6,571 nt of DNA, taken from Candidatus Stahliibacteriota bacterium CG08_land_8_20_14_0_20_40_26. GTDB lineage: Bacteria; Hydrothermota; UBA3073. The notes beneath the pieces are model-generated. The model worked only from the letters and a program-made list of their open reading frames with translations, was not told the origin of the DNA and searched no databases. Shown in pieces: positions 1-6,197 of the stretch; the first letter of the stretch is position 1, and each line of letters starts with the position of its first letter. The DNA lies in NCBI GenBank assembly GCA_002774315.1, contig PEYP01000102.1, positions 1 through 6,571 of the forward strand. The letters run 5' to 3'. A program made the position numbers and the translations under genes.

Positions 1-43
1 GGTTAGTTGAGGGAAAATCCTCCCACAAAATGTTATATTTGCA
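1..43 (-). other. Short stretch downstream of the radical SAM gene, with a Shine-Dalgarno-like site
   Basis: On the minus strand, positions 24-19 read GGGAGG, which could be a ribosome binding site for a next gene. No ATG, GTG or TTG follows in the remaining 18 bases, so no start can be called. Absence of a stem followed by a U-run suggests that transcription continues into whatever lies beyond the window. In related gene orders the next gene can be RNase G or ribosomal protein L21, but nothing here shows that. Confidence 0.3.
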
Positions 44-2386
44 CTATTTCCATCCAATTCTTTCTACCTTAAGGAGTTTCGCTTCCTCCTCAGTGATACT
101 GAATAAGACTTGAAATAGTTGAAAGGGTTTTATCTTACCAAATTTCATAAGTATCTCTGCACCATCAGTTCTTTTTTTTATTTCCAGTACTGCAGGGCAC
201 ACATTTATACCGTCTATCTCCACAATCTCCTTTTTCATAAACTCGTTCACTTTTGATGAGTCGTATTTTACAAAAAGCCTCTGGTGCAAAAAGGACGATG
301 AAAGGGATTTTACCTTTAATGGAACTATCTCTGCGGAATTTATGATAAGTCCATCGGGTAAAGTCCTTTTGAGTCTTATCTCTATATCGGAGACAGGTCT
401 CTTTAGAATTACATCCACATACTCCACCTTTGAAGTGAATCCAAGGGTAAGGGGAGGTGAAAATGCAATTTTTGGCTTCGGTTTGTACCCTTGCGAATAA
501 ACAAGGGGTAGACTTGCTTTTCTAAGTGCTCGTATGAGCGCCTTTGTTGTATTCAGATGTCCTATAAATCGTAAGTCGCCGGTTTTTGAATACATAATTC
601 TATATCGTATCTTTGTAGGTGGGGTATCTGTTCTTTTTATCCCTCTTCCATAGTGTATCTCGCCAGTTGATTTCTTATCTTTAATTAGTATTAGGTTACC
701 ATTACATATTCCACATCCGCTGCATCCAGTAACTCTGCAGTCTCTTCTTGTTTCGCCTTTCCTTGCCAGTTCTCTCTCCTCAAGTAACCACTCTCTCTGC
801 ACACCAGTATCCACTATCTCCCATGGCAGGGATTTTTCAACATCCCTCTCCTTTAGATACTCATCAGGATCAATCCCTTCTTTATTGAACGCCTCCATCC
901 ATCTGTCAAAATAAAATAGTTCACTCCACTCGTCAAATCTTGCGCCGAGTCTGTATGCTCGCTCTATAACATTTGAAAGTTTCTCATCTCCCCTTGCAAA
1001 AACTCCCTCAAGAAGGCACCCCTTGGGATCTCTATAAGTTACCCTTACCTTTTTAATATTATTCTTCAAAAATGAGATTTTCTCTGAGAGTTCTTCTATA
1101 TTGTTTTGTCTTTCCCACTGAAACGGTGTATGCGGTCTGGGAACAAAAGGTGATATTGAGACCTTGACTGGAGTATTTCTCTTGATAGTGTCTACAAGTT
1201 TTACTATTCCCCTTATGTCTTCGTCGGTTTCTTGTGGCAGTCCAATCATAAAATAGAGTTTTGCGTGTGTAAATCCAAATGATCTGAATCTTCTGGTAGA
1301 TGCTATCATCTCATCCTCATCAATATCCTTGTTTATAATCCTTCGCAGTCTCTCTGTCCCCGCCTCTGGGGCAAGAGTTACACTCCCCCCGCCAGTGAGA
1401 CTTGCAATCTCGTCATTAAGGGCATCTCCTCGAAGTGATGGTAAGGATGGAAATATGTTTTTCCCTCGCAGATTACTTATTATCTCCCCAATCTCTGAAT
1501 GATCAAGCACTGATAGTGATAGAAGGGTAAGATCATCATACCCTGTTTTCAAAAGTCTCTGCTGGGCTACCTCCACTACAGTCTTAGTATCTCTTTCCCT
1601 GTAAGGACGATAGATTATGCCTGCCTGACAGAACCTGCATCCACGTGTGCAGCCTCTTGCAATCTCAACAACCAGTCTATTATGAATTATATCTATAAAG
1701 GGCACAATGGGCGGGTCCGGAATTGCATCAGAAGAGAGGGTATTTGTGAAGACCTTCTTGATTGAAGATTGAATATTCTTAATGTTTCTGGTAGATAGAA
1801 CTCCTGGCAGTTTTCCCATTTCGGTGAGTTTCTTATCTCGTGTAAGAGATTTATCCCGGATAATGGGCATTATCTCTGGCACAAGGACTTCCCCCTCGCC
1901 AATAAGAAGTGCATCAAAAAATGGAAAGACGGGTAGTGGATTGAAGACACAGGTGCCTCCTGCAACAACTATTGGGTCGTTTTCTTTTCTTTCTTGACTT
2001 TGGAGTGGAATACCTGCCAGATCAAGAATGCAGAGCACATTTGTGTAATTTAACTCATACTGCAGGGAAAATGCCAGAAGGTCAAACTCTTTAAGAGGAG
2101 TGCGGGATTCAAGTGAGAATAGAGGAATTTTATTCCTTCTTAATTTTTCTTCCATATCTACCCAGGGAGAAAATACCCTTTCAACCCTTATTCCTTCCTT
2201 ACAGAATAAATGGTAGAGTATTCTCACCCCAAGTGATGACATCCCTATCTCATATACATCGGGAAACGCAATCACAACCGATGTATCAGTAGGGGGGAAC
2301 GGCTGTTTGCCCCTACACCCAATTTCGTTGTTTATATATCTCCCCGGCTTACGCACAAGAGGGAGTATAGAATCAAGATTACACAT
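44..2386 (-). CDS. TIGR03960-type radical SAM protein fused to C-terminal DUF2344 (TIGR03936) domain
   Basis: A 780-residue protein of unknown substrate. Residues about 8-21 (LPLVRKPGRYINNE) and 40-60 (FPDVYEIGMSSLG) match the start of the TIGR03960 family, and residues about 35-175 look like the B12-binding-like fold that precedes many radical SAM cores. The 4Fe-4S/SAM motif CxxxCxxC is C246, C250, C253, followed by core features such as LAPEAGTERLR (338-348) and KLYFMIGLPQE (376-386). A second cysteine cluster, C550, C555, C558, C561 (Cx4CxxCxxC), sits between the core and the C-terminal domain and may bind another Fe-S cluster or zinc. Residues about 593-780 (KIRYRIMYSKTGDLRFIGH onward) are DUF2344. 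In many bacteria the two parts are separate adjacent genes, often near RNase G and ribosomal protein L21 genes; here they are one chain. The start gives the expected N-terminus but has no clear Shine-Dalgarno sequence; it lies 28 bases after thi4, so cotranscription and coupling are likely. Family assignment is firm, biochemical role unknown. Confidence 0.93.
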   Translation of the reverse strand: MCNLDSILPLVRKPGRYINNEIGCRGKQPFPPTDTSVVIAFPDVYEIGMSSLGVRILYHLFCKEGIRVERVFSPWVDMEEKLRRNKIPLFSLESRTPLKEFDLLAFSLQYELNYTNVLCILDLAGIPLQSQERKENDPIVVAGGTCVFNPLPVFPFFDALLIGEGEVLVPEIMPIIRDKSLTRDKKLTEMGKLPGVLSTRNIKNIQSSIKKVFTNTLSSDAIPDPPIVPFIDIIHNRLVVEIARGCTRGCRFCQAGIIYRPYRERDTKTVVEVAQQRLLKTGYDDLTLLSLSVLDHSEIGEIISNLRGKNIFPSLPSLRGDALNDEIASLTGGGSVTLAPEAGTERLRRIINKDIDEDEMIASTRRFRSFGFTHAKLYFMIGLPQETDEDIRGIVKLVDTIKRNTPVKVSISPFVPRPHTPFQWERQNNIEELSEKISFLKNNIKKVRVTYRDPKGCLLEGVFARGDEKLSNVIERAYRLGARFDEWSELFYFDRWMEAFNKEGIDPDEYLKERDVEKSLPWEIVDTGVQREWLLEERELARKGETRRDCRVTGCSGCGICNGNLILIKDKKSTGEIHYGRGIKRTDTPPTKIRYRIMYSKTGDLRFIGHLNTTKALIRALRKASLPLVYSQGYKPKPKIAFSPPLTLGFTSKVEYVDVILKRPVSDIEIRLKRTLPDGLIINSAEIVPLKVKSLSSSFLHQRLFVKYDSSKVNEFMKKEIVEIDGINVCPAVLEIKKRTDGAEILMKFGKIKPFQLFQVLFSITEEEAKLLKVERIGWK

Positions 2387-2414
2387 TGCAATAGGTTGGC
2401 GGAATCCGTGATAG

Positions 2415-3188
2415 TCAATTCTTCTGCAGTATTTTTTCTGCTACTATTTTCCCGGAGAGGAGCATGCCACCAAATATGGGACCCATTCTGGGGCCACCGA
2501 ACACTGCATTGGCTGCCATTCCACAAGCCCATACATTCGGAAATAATTCTTTTGTATTTTCTATAATAACCCTTTCTCCCTTATCCGCATACATTGCGCC
2601 CTCACCAATTATCTTTCCAGTCCTTGTGAATAACTTTTTACCCTTCTTTTCAATTAGATGTGCAATCTCGCAGGGGTGCCCTGTAGCATCTATTATGTGA
2701 TCTGCCCTCAAGGCAAGAGGGTCTACATGGAGACCAATATCAAGTGCTGATGTCCAGTTTATAACAAGGCCCTTTGCGATATTGTCTTCTATGATTGTAT
2801 CCTCTACCGAGATAGCATTGAGTATCGTAACTCCAGCTTTAACTGTATTTAATGCCAATGCGCTTACCGTTTCTATAGAATCTGCCGTATAATAACCATT
2901 TTCAAATTTTTTGCTTTTTACACCAAACTCATCAAGAATTTTTTTGCCCTCTTCTTGAACAACTATTTCGTTCATCATCATCCCGCCACCCCACATACCA
3001 CCACCTATAGAGAGTTTACGTTCGAACAATACGACCTTAAGATCGGGCTTCTTTTTTTTGAGATAATAGCCTGCTATGAGACCTGAAGGTCCTCCGCCGG
3101 CGATTGCCACATCGCTTTTTAGAATATTTACGAATTTTTCTTTATAGGTTTCTATGATTGCTCTTGATATAATGGTTTCATCAAGCAT
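2415..3188 (-). CDS. thi4: Thi4-family adenosine diphosphate thiazole synthase (probably sulfide-dependent)
   Basis: A 257-residue cytoplasmic enzyme that makes the ADP-thiazole precursor of thiamin from NAD, glycine and a sulfur source. The FAD/NAD-binding Rossmann motif AGGGPSGL is at 30-37, with E56 at the end of strand 2. Family blocks are GGGMWGGGM (62-70), GLHVDP (152-157), DATGH (167-171) and GGPRMGPIFGGM (231-242). Length fits archaeal and bacterial members, shorter than yeast or plant Thi4. In suicidal eukaryotic enzymes the sulfur-donating cysteine directly precedes a GH pair; here that place is T169, so a catalytic enzyme using free sulfide is inferred. C173 lies just after the motif and its role is unknown. 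An older annotation for archaeal relatives is ribose-1,5-bisphosphate isomerase, which I consider less likely. The start has a strong ribosome binding site. No thiamin (TPP) riboswitch is visible upstream. No other thiamin gene is in the window. Confidence 0.94.
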   Translation of the reverse strand: MLDETIISRAIIETYKEKFVNILKSDVAIAGGGPSGLIAGYYLKKKKPDLKVVLFERKLSIGGGMWGGGMMMNEIVVQEEGKKILDEFGVKSKKFENGYYTADSIETVSALALNTVKAGVTILNAISVEDTIIEDNIAKGLVINWTSALDIGLHVDPLALRADHIIDATGHPCEIAHLIEKKGKKLFTRTGKIIGEGAMYADKGERVIIENTKELFPNVWACGMAANAVFGGPRMGPIFGGMLLSGKIVAEKILQKN

Positions 3189-3193
3189 AATTT

Positions 3194-3201
3194 CCTCCCC
3201 T
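3194..3201 (-). promoter_or_regulatory. Ribosome binding site of thi4
   Basis: Read on the minus strand this is AGGGGAGG, five bases before the ATG at 3188-3186. It is the strongest Shine-Dalgarno match in the window and fixes the thi4 start. It also suggests that thi4 is translated independently of mnmG, whose stop is 147 bases upstream. Confidence 0.8.
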
Positions 3202-3223
3202 CTGTGTTAATTGAATCAACCAC

Positions 3224-3241
3224 ACCTGTCTACCGACAGGT
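3224..3241. repeat. Small palindrome, 7-bp stem with 4-base loop
   Basis: ACCTGTC (3224-3230), loop TACC, GACAGGT (3235-3241): a perfect 7-base-pair stem between mnmG and thi4. Its core CCTGTC/GACAGG has the same design as the inner stem CCTGAC/GTCAGG of the two repeats next to it, with both paired positions changed together (A-T to T-A) and a similar loop (GGTA against GGCA when read in the same orientation). It therefore looks like a diverged member of the same palindrome family. No U-run follows on the minus strand, so it is not a classical terminator. Confidence 0.75.
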
Positions 3242-3260
3242 AGAAAGTTCACATTTATGC

Positions 3261-3322
3261 TGCAAGGCTAACTTGCCTGACGGCAGTCAGGAAGCCTTGC
3301 CCTACATCTCTTGAACCACATT
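3261..3322. repeat. 62-bp direct repeat, copy 1, with nested palindrome
   Basis: Nearly identical to 3329-3390 at an offset of 68 bases, with two mismatches at 3315 and 3319. It carries outer arms GCAAGGCT (3262-3269) and AGCCTTGC (3293-3300), perfect 8-base complements, enclosing an inner hairpin CCTGAC (3276-3281), GGCA, GTCAGG (3286-3291). This copy is entirely noncoding, downstream of the mnmG stop. It could fold in mRNA and may act as an RNA-stability or attenuation element between mnmG and thi4, but it has no poly-U tract. Confidence 0.9.
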
Positions 3323-3328
3323 AGAAAA

Positions 3329-3390
3329 TGCAAGGCTAACTTGCCTGACGGCAGTCAGGAAGCCTTGCCCTACATCTCTTGAGCCATATT
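3329..3390. repeat. 62-bp direct repeat, copy 2, forming the 3' end of mnmG
   Basis: Second copy of the repeat at 3261-3322, with the same nested palindrome: outer arms 3330-3337 and 3361-3368, inner arms 3344-3349 and 3354-3359. The mnmG reading frame enters it at about residue 604 and stops inside it: the TAG at 3338-3336 straddles the junction of the outer arm and the inner segment. The last residues of MnmG, RCRARLPDCRQAS, are thus repeat-encoded. Whether the repeat inserted into mnmG, or an end of mnmG carrying it was then duplicated, cannot be told from one genome. Confidence 0.9.
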
Positions 3391-5198
3391 GAGAGTAGAA
3401 TTATGTCATTTGGTCTTATTCCTGGTATTCTGCTTGCCTGTCCGAGTGTAAGAGGACGAATGCTGGACAGTTTATCCTTTGTCTCGTTTGAAAGTGAACG
3501 AACCATCCCATAGTCAAAATCCTCTGGTATTTTCCAATCTTCCAATTCACGATACCGCTTTATTTTTTCTTCTTCTTTTTTGATATAGCCATCGTATTTT
3601 GCAAGTATCTGAACCTCTTCGGCAACTCTATCAGATATATCCCCGATAAATTGACAGATGTTTTCAATATTGACCTCTGGACGCTTGAGAATTGTGAAGA
3701 GGCTCAGCCCGGGCTCTGCATCTATGCCAAGCCCGACAATGTCCTTTTCTCCTATATATGTGCTCTTTAATCTCTCTATAACCTGATGGACAGTTTCTTT
3801 TTTTGCTTCCATAGCCTTATACGCCTTTTCTTCAACAAGATTAAAGCTTCTTCCGTATTCCATAAGCCTTTCGTCTGCATTGTCCTGTCTAAGAAGAAGT
3901 CTATGTTCTACTCGGGAGGTAAACATTCTGTAAGGCTCTTTCGTGCCTTTTGTAACAAGGTCATCAATGAGAACACCTATATATGCACTGGAGCGAGGAA
4001 GTGTAAATGGTGCTTTGTCTTTCAATTTCAGTACTGCGTTTATCCCAGCCATAATACCCTGTGCAGCTGCTTCTTCATATCCTGATGTCCCGTTTATCTG
4101 GCCTGCCAGAAATAGATTTTCCAAATGTTTTGTCTCAAGGGTAGGATACAGCTGGGTTGGCAGGACAAAATCATATTCTATTGCATACCCAGGTTGTGTG
4201 ATCTCTGCCTTGTCAAGTCCCGGTATGGTGTGGAGGAAATCAAGTTGTATCTCCTCCGGTAACGATGTAGAAACACCGCCAAGATAGAAGATGTCGCTTT
4301 CTAATCCATCAGGTTCTACAAATACATGATGTGATTTTTTGTCAGGAAATTTTACAAGTTTGTCTTCTATTGATGGGCAGTATCTTACCCCTGTTGCCTT
4401 TATCTTGCCCTTTATCCATGGTGACATCTCCAGATTTTCATATATGATCTTATGTGTTGCCTCTGTTGTGTGGGTTATGTAGCAAGACAGCCGTGGTGGG
4501 TCAAATTTCTCTGTCCGATGAGAGAAATGTGCAGGATGCTCATCGGGTTTCTGAACAATCATGCCTTCTATATCTACGGATTCTCTTTTTACCCTTGCAG
4601 AAGTGCCGGTTTTTAATCTACCAAGTGTAAATCCAAGTTTTTTGAGAGAATCCGAGAGCCCAGAAGCTGGTGGCTCACCATATCTACCAGCCGGGAATCT
4701 CTTTGTGCCAATATGTATTATTCCGGAGAGAAATGTTCCGGTGGTGAGAACAGTTGCCTTACTGAGGTATTCGTTTTTTTTTGTTCTTACTCCAATTACT
4801 CGTTTCCCCTCGGTTATAATATCTGTAATAAGCTCTTCCGCGAGAGAGAAACCTGATTTTAATACCACATCCTTTATGCTCTCCATGTATCTTTTTCTGT
4901 CAACTTGTGCCCTAAGTGACCATACCGCAGGTCCTTTGCTTTTATTGAGCATTTTAAAGTGTATACCACATCTGTCTGTAATCCACCCCTGAATCCCCCC
5001 GAGTGCATCTATTTCAAAAACCAGCTGACTCTTGCCGATTCCCCCAATTGCGGGGTTACACGGGAGTTCGCCTATTCTTTCTATGGTACTGGTAATGAGG
5101 AGGGTGTTACATCCCATGCGGTGTGCAGCAAACGCCGCCTCAATACCCGCATGTCCACCTCCAACAACAATCACATCATACATACTTATTGAAGTCAT
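3336..5198 (-). CDS. mnmG: tRNA uridine-5-carboxymethylaminomethyl modification enzyme MnmG (GidA)
   Basis: A 620-residue FAD enzyme that works with the GTPase MnmE to put the (carboxymethyl)aminomethyl group on wobble uridine 34 of certain tRNAs. The FAD-binding motif is at 7-19 (YDVIVVGGGHAGI). Conserved cysteines are C47 (ELPCNPAIGG) and C274 (RYCPSIEDK), and GQINGTSGYEEAAAQG (366-381) and the C-terminal block RPLTLGQASRIPGI (581-594) are MnmG signatures. Length is close to the usual 620-630. The C-terminus is odd: from about residue 604 the codons lie in a palindromic repeat that supplies the tail and stop. Start choice is open: M1 at 5198 overlaps the octamer repeat upstream, while M6 at 5183 (MYDVIVVGGG) gives a typical N-terminus; neither has a good Shine-Dalgarno sequence. 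No mnmE or rsmG is adjacent in this window. Separated from ymdB by 210 bases of repeats. Confidence 0.97.
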   Translation of the reverse strand: MTSISMYDVIVVGGGHAGIEAAFAAHRMGCNTLLITSTIERIGELPCNPAIGGIGKSQLVFEIDALGGIQGWITDRCGIHFKMLNKSKGPAVWSLRAQVDRKRYMESIKDVVLKSGFSLAEELITDIITEGKRVIGVRTKKNEYLSKATVLTTGTFLSGIIHIGTKRFPAGRYGEPPASGLSDSLKKLGFTLGRLKTGTSARVKRESVDIEGMIVQKPDEHPAHFSHRTEKFDPPRLSCYITHTTEATHKIIYENLEMSPWIKGKIKATGVRYCPSIEDKLVKFPDKKSHHVFVEPDGLESDIFYLGGVSTSLPEEIQLDFLHTIPGLDKAEITQPGYAIEYDFVLPTQLYPTLETKHLENLFLAGQINGTSGYEEAAAQGIMAGINAVLKLKDKAPFTLPRSSAYIGVLIDDLVTKGTKEPYRMFTSRVEHRLLLRQDNADERLMEYGRSFNLVEEKAYKAMEAKKETVHQVIERLKSTYIGEKDIVGLGIDAEPGLSLFTILKRPEVNIENICQFIGDISDRVAEEVQILAKYDGYIKKEEEKIKRYRELEDWKIPEDFDYGMVRSLSNETKDKLSSIRPLTLGQASRIPGIRPNDIILLSIWLKRCRARLPDCRQAS

Positions 5199-5242
5199 TA
5201 GCTCGTCGGGTCATTAAGTCATTGAGTTATTGGGTCATTAAG
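5195..5242. repeat. Degenerate tandem octamer array
   Basis: Six 8-base steps in register: TCATTAGC, TCGTCGGG, TCATTAAG, TCATTGAG, TTATTGGG, TCATTAAG. The consensus is roughly TCATTRRG on the plus strand. The array starts inside the first codons of mnmG as annotated (the ATG at 5198-5196 is part of unit one), which leaves that start codon in doubt. In reverse complement the units (CTTAATGA and similar) resemble those of the array at 5322-5377, so the two arrays look like diverged inverted relatives. Confidence 0.75.
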
Positions 5243-5246
5243 GGGC

Positions 5247-5273
5247 AGATTATTAGATTGCAGATTTTAGATT
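5247..5273. repeat. Four AGATT motifs at 7-8 base spacing
   Basis: AGATT occurs at 5247, 5255, 5262 and 5269, giving steps of 8, 7 and 7 bases. It lies between the octamer array and the GGATAAA array and belongs to the same noncoding mosaic. No function is evident. Confidence 0.55.
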
Positions 5274-5281
5274 ACAGTAAA

Positions 5282-5316
5282 GGATAAAGGAAAAAGGATA
5301 AGGTATAAAGGATAAA
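5282..5316. repeat. GGATAAA-type heptamer array
   Basis: Five consecutive purine-rich units of 6 to 8 bases: GGATAAA, GGAAAAA, GGATAA, GGTATAAA, GGATAAA. On the minus strand, which is the leader side of mnmG, this is a pyrimidine-rich stretch (TTTATCC repeated). It is noncoding in both directions as far as I can see. Confidence 0.7.
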
Positions 5317-5321
5317 GTATT

Positions 5322-5377
5322 TAATAACTTAATTACCTAATCGCTTGATTGCCCGATAGCTTGATAGCCAGATTGCC
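5322..5377. repeat. Second degenerate tandem octamer array
   Basis: Seven 8-base units in perfect register: TAATAACT, TAATTACC, TAATCGCT, TGATTGCC, CGATAGCT, TGATAGCC, AGATTGCC. A gradual drift runs from AT-rich units at the low end to GC-richer ones at the high end. The units resemble the reverse complement of the array at 5195-5242, so the gap between ymdB and mnmG is flanked by inverted octamer arrays. Confidence 0.75.
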
Positions 5378-5390
5378 CTCTCGCATCCTC

Positions 5391-5420
5391 ATCTGTGTAT
5401 ATCCGTGTTCATCTGTGGTT
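5391..5420. repeat. Three decamer repeats overlapping the 3' end of ymdB
   Basis: Three 10-base units in register: ATCTGTGTAT, ATCCGTGTTC, ATCTGTGGTT. In reverse complement this reads AACCACAGAT GAACACGGAT ATACACAGAT. From memory it resembles a short dispersed repeat seen in intergenic regions of many uncultured bacteria; that is not verified here. The last three sense codons of ymdB (N-H-R) and its TGA stop at 5411-5409 lie inside it. Confidence 0.75.
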
Positions 5421-6197
5421 AATTTCTTTAACAGGAAAATTTAATCTTTCTATTGAAACTGCCATACCAGTCTTCTCGTCAATCTCCACTACTACTCCAT
5501 TAAATCTTTCGTCTCCTTTTGCAATCTGTAGCCTTTTTGGAATGCCGTATATAAATCTCTCTATTGCCTCTTTTTGCCTTGCCCCTATCACAGAATTAAA
5601 TGCCCCTGTCATACCAACATCGGTTATAAAGGCAGTTCCTCCGGGAAGTATGCGTTCATCTGCTGTCTGTACATGTGTGTGTGTGCCTATTATGGCGGAT
5701 ACCTTTCCATCAAGCCAGAATGCTAATGCCTGCTTTTCAGCAGTTGTCTCTGTATGGAAGTCTACAACTATTATTTTTGTTTTCTTTCTTATATTGATAG
5801 CTTCTTTGAGCCCGCTTCTGAAAGGACAGTCTATGACAAGATTGACAAATGTCCTCCCAAGCAAATTTATGACGCCAACCTTTCCATATATGTACGACCC
5901 TATTCCTGAAACACCCTCTGGATAATTGAGTGGACGGAGGACATCTCTGTTTCCTTTTTTGAGGTAAGGGATTATTTCCTTTTTATCCCAGAGGTGATTT
6001 CCTGTAGTTATACAGTCAATGCCTAGTGATTTCAGATTGTTCACTATCGCCGGAGTAAGCCCAAATCCTCCTGCTGCATTCTCACCATTGGCAATCACAA
6101 AATCTATATGGTGTTTATCCTTCAGAAGAGGTATCACACTGGAGCATACCGCCCTACCGGGTCTACCATATATATCGCCTATAAAGAGTATCTTCAT
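5409..6197 (-). CDS. ymdB: YmdB-family (TIGR00282) metallophosphoesterase
   Basis: A 262-residue cytoplasmic phosphodiesterase. In Bacillus subtilis the homologue hydrolyses cyclic nucleotides and affects biofilm and motility decisions, and its gene also sits directly after rny. The two-metal site is complete: D8 ([10 protein letters not shown]), E39 and N40 (NGENAAGG), H68 ([10 protein letters not shown]), H148 (DFHTET), H173 and H175 ([11 protein letters not shown]). Length matches the family. The start codon overlaps the rny stop as ATGA (6197-6194) with no strong Shine-Dalgarno sequence, so translation is probably coupled to rny. The natural core ends near the conserved GxVVEID (234-240) segment and the following strand; the extreme C-terminal residues N-H-R and the stop are encoded by the decamer repeat. 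The substrate in this organism is inferred only from the family. Confidence 0.96.
   Translation of the reverse strand: MKILFIGDIYGRPGRAVCSSVIPLLKDKHHIDFVIANGENAAGGFGLTPAIVNNLKSLGIDCITTGNHLWDKKEIIPYLKKGNRDVLRPLNYPEGVSGIGSYIYGKVGVINLLGRTFVNLVIDCPFRSGLKEAINIRKKTKIIVVDFHTETTAEKQALAFWLDGKVSAIIGTHTHVQTADERILPGGTAFITDVGMTGAFNSVIGARQKEAIERFIYGIPKRLQIAKGDERFNGVVVEIDEKTGMAVSIERLNFPVKEINHR

Noticed and set aside
2332..2532. Minus-strand 66-codon frame spanning the thi4 / radical SAM junction
   Set aside because: It is out of frame with both real genes, overlaps both, and carries no motif.
3189..3335. Possible TPP riboswitch ahead of thi4
   Set aside because: The leader lacks the CTGAGA element and the other conserved thi-box blocks; its content is explained by palindromic repeats and the ribosome binding site.
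3224..3368. Rho-independent terminator after mnmG
   Set aside because: The hairpins are good, but none is followed by a U-run on the minus strand, and the near-identical copies point to repeats rather than a terminator.
4561..4992. Plus-strand open frame of 143 codons opposite mnmG, and several shorter ones
   Set aside because: All are shadows of the strongly conserved mnmG frame; no ribosome binding site or family motif was seen.
5243..5408. Sigma-70 promoter for mnmG within the repeat region
   Set aside because: AT-rich boxes can be picked out on the minus strand (for example TTTACT and TAATAA), but their spacing of about 20 bases is too long and the sequence is repetitive, so a call would be arbitrary.
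5195..5420. CRISPR array between ymdB and mnmG
   Set aside because: Units are 7-10 bases, degenerate and directly adjacent, with no spacer-repeat alternation and no cas genes.
5395..5925. Plus-strand open frame of 176 codons opposite ymdB
   Set aside because: It lies antisense to a gene with a complete set of catalytic residues, its translation is low-complexity and hydrophobic with no recognisable motif, and it starts in the decamer repeat.
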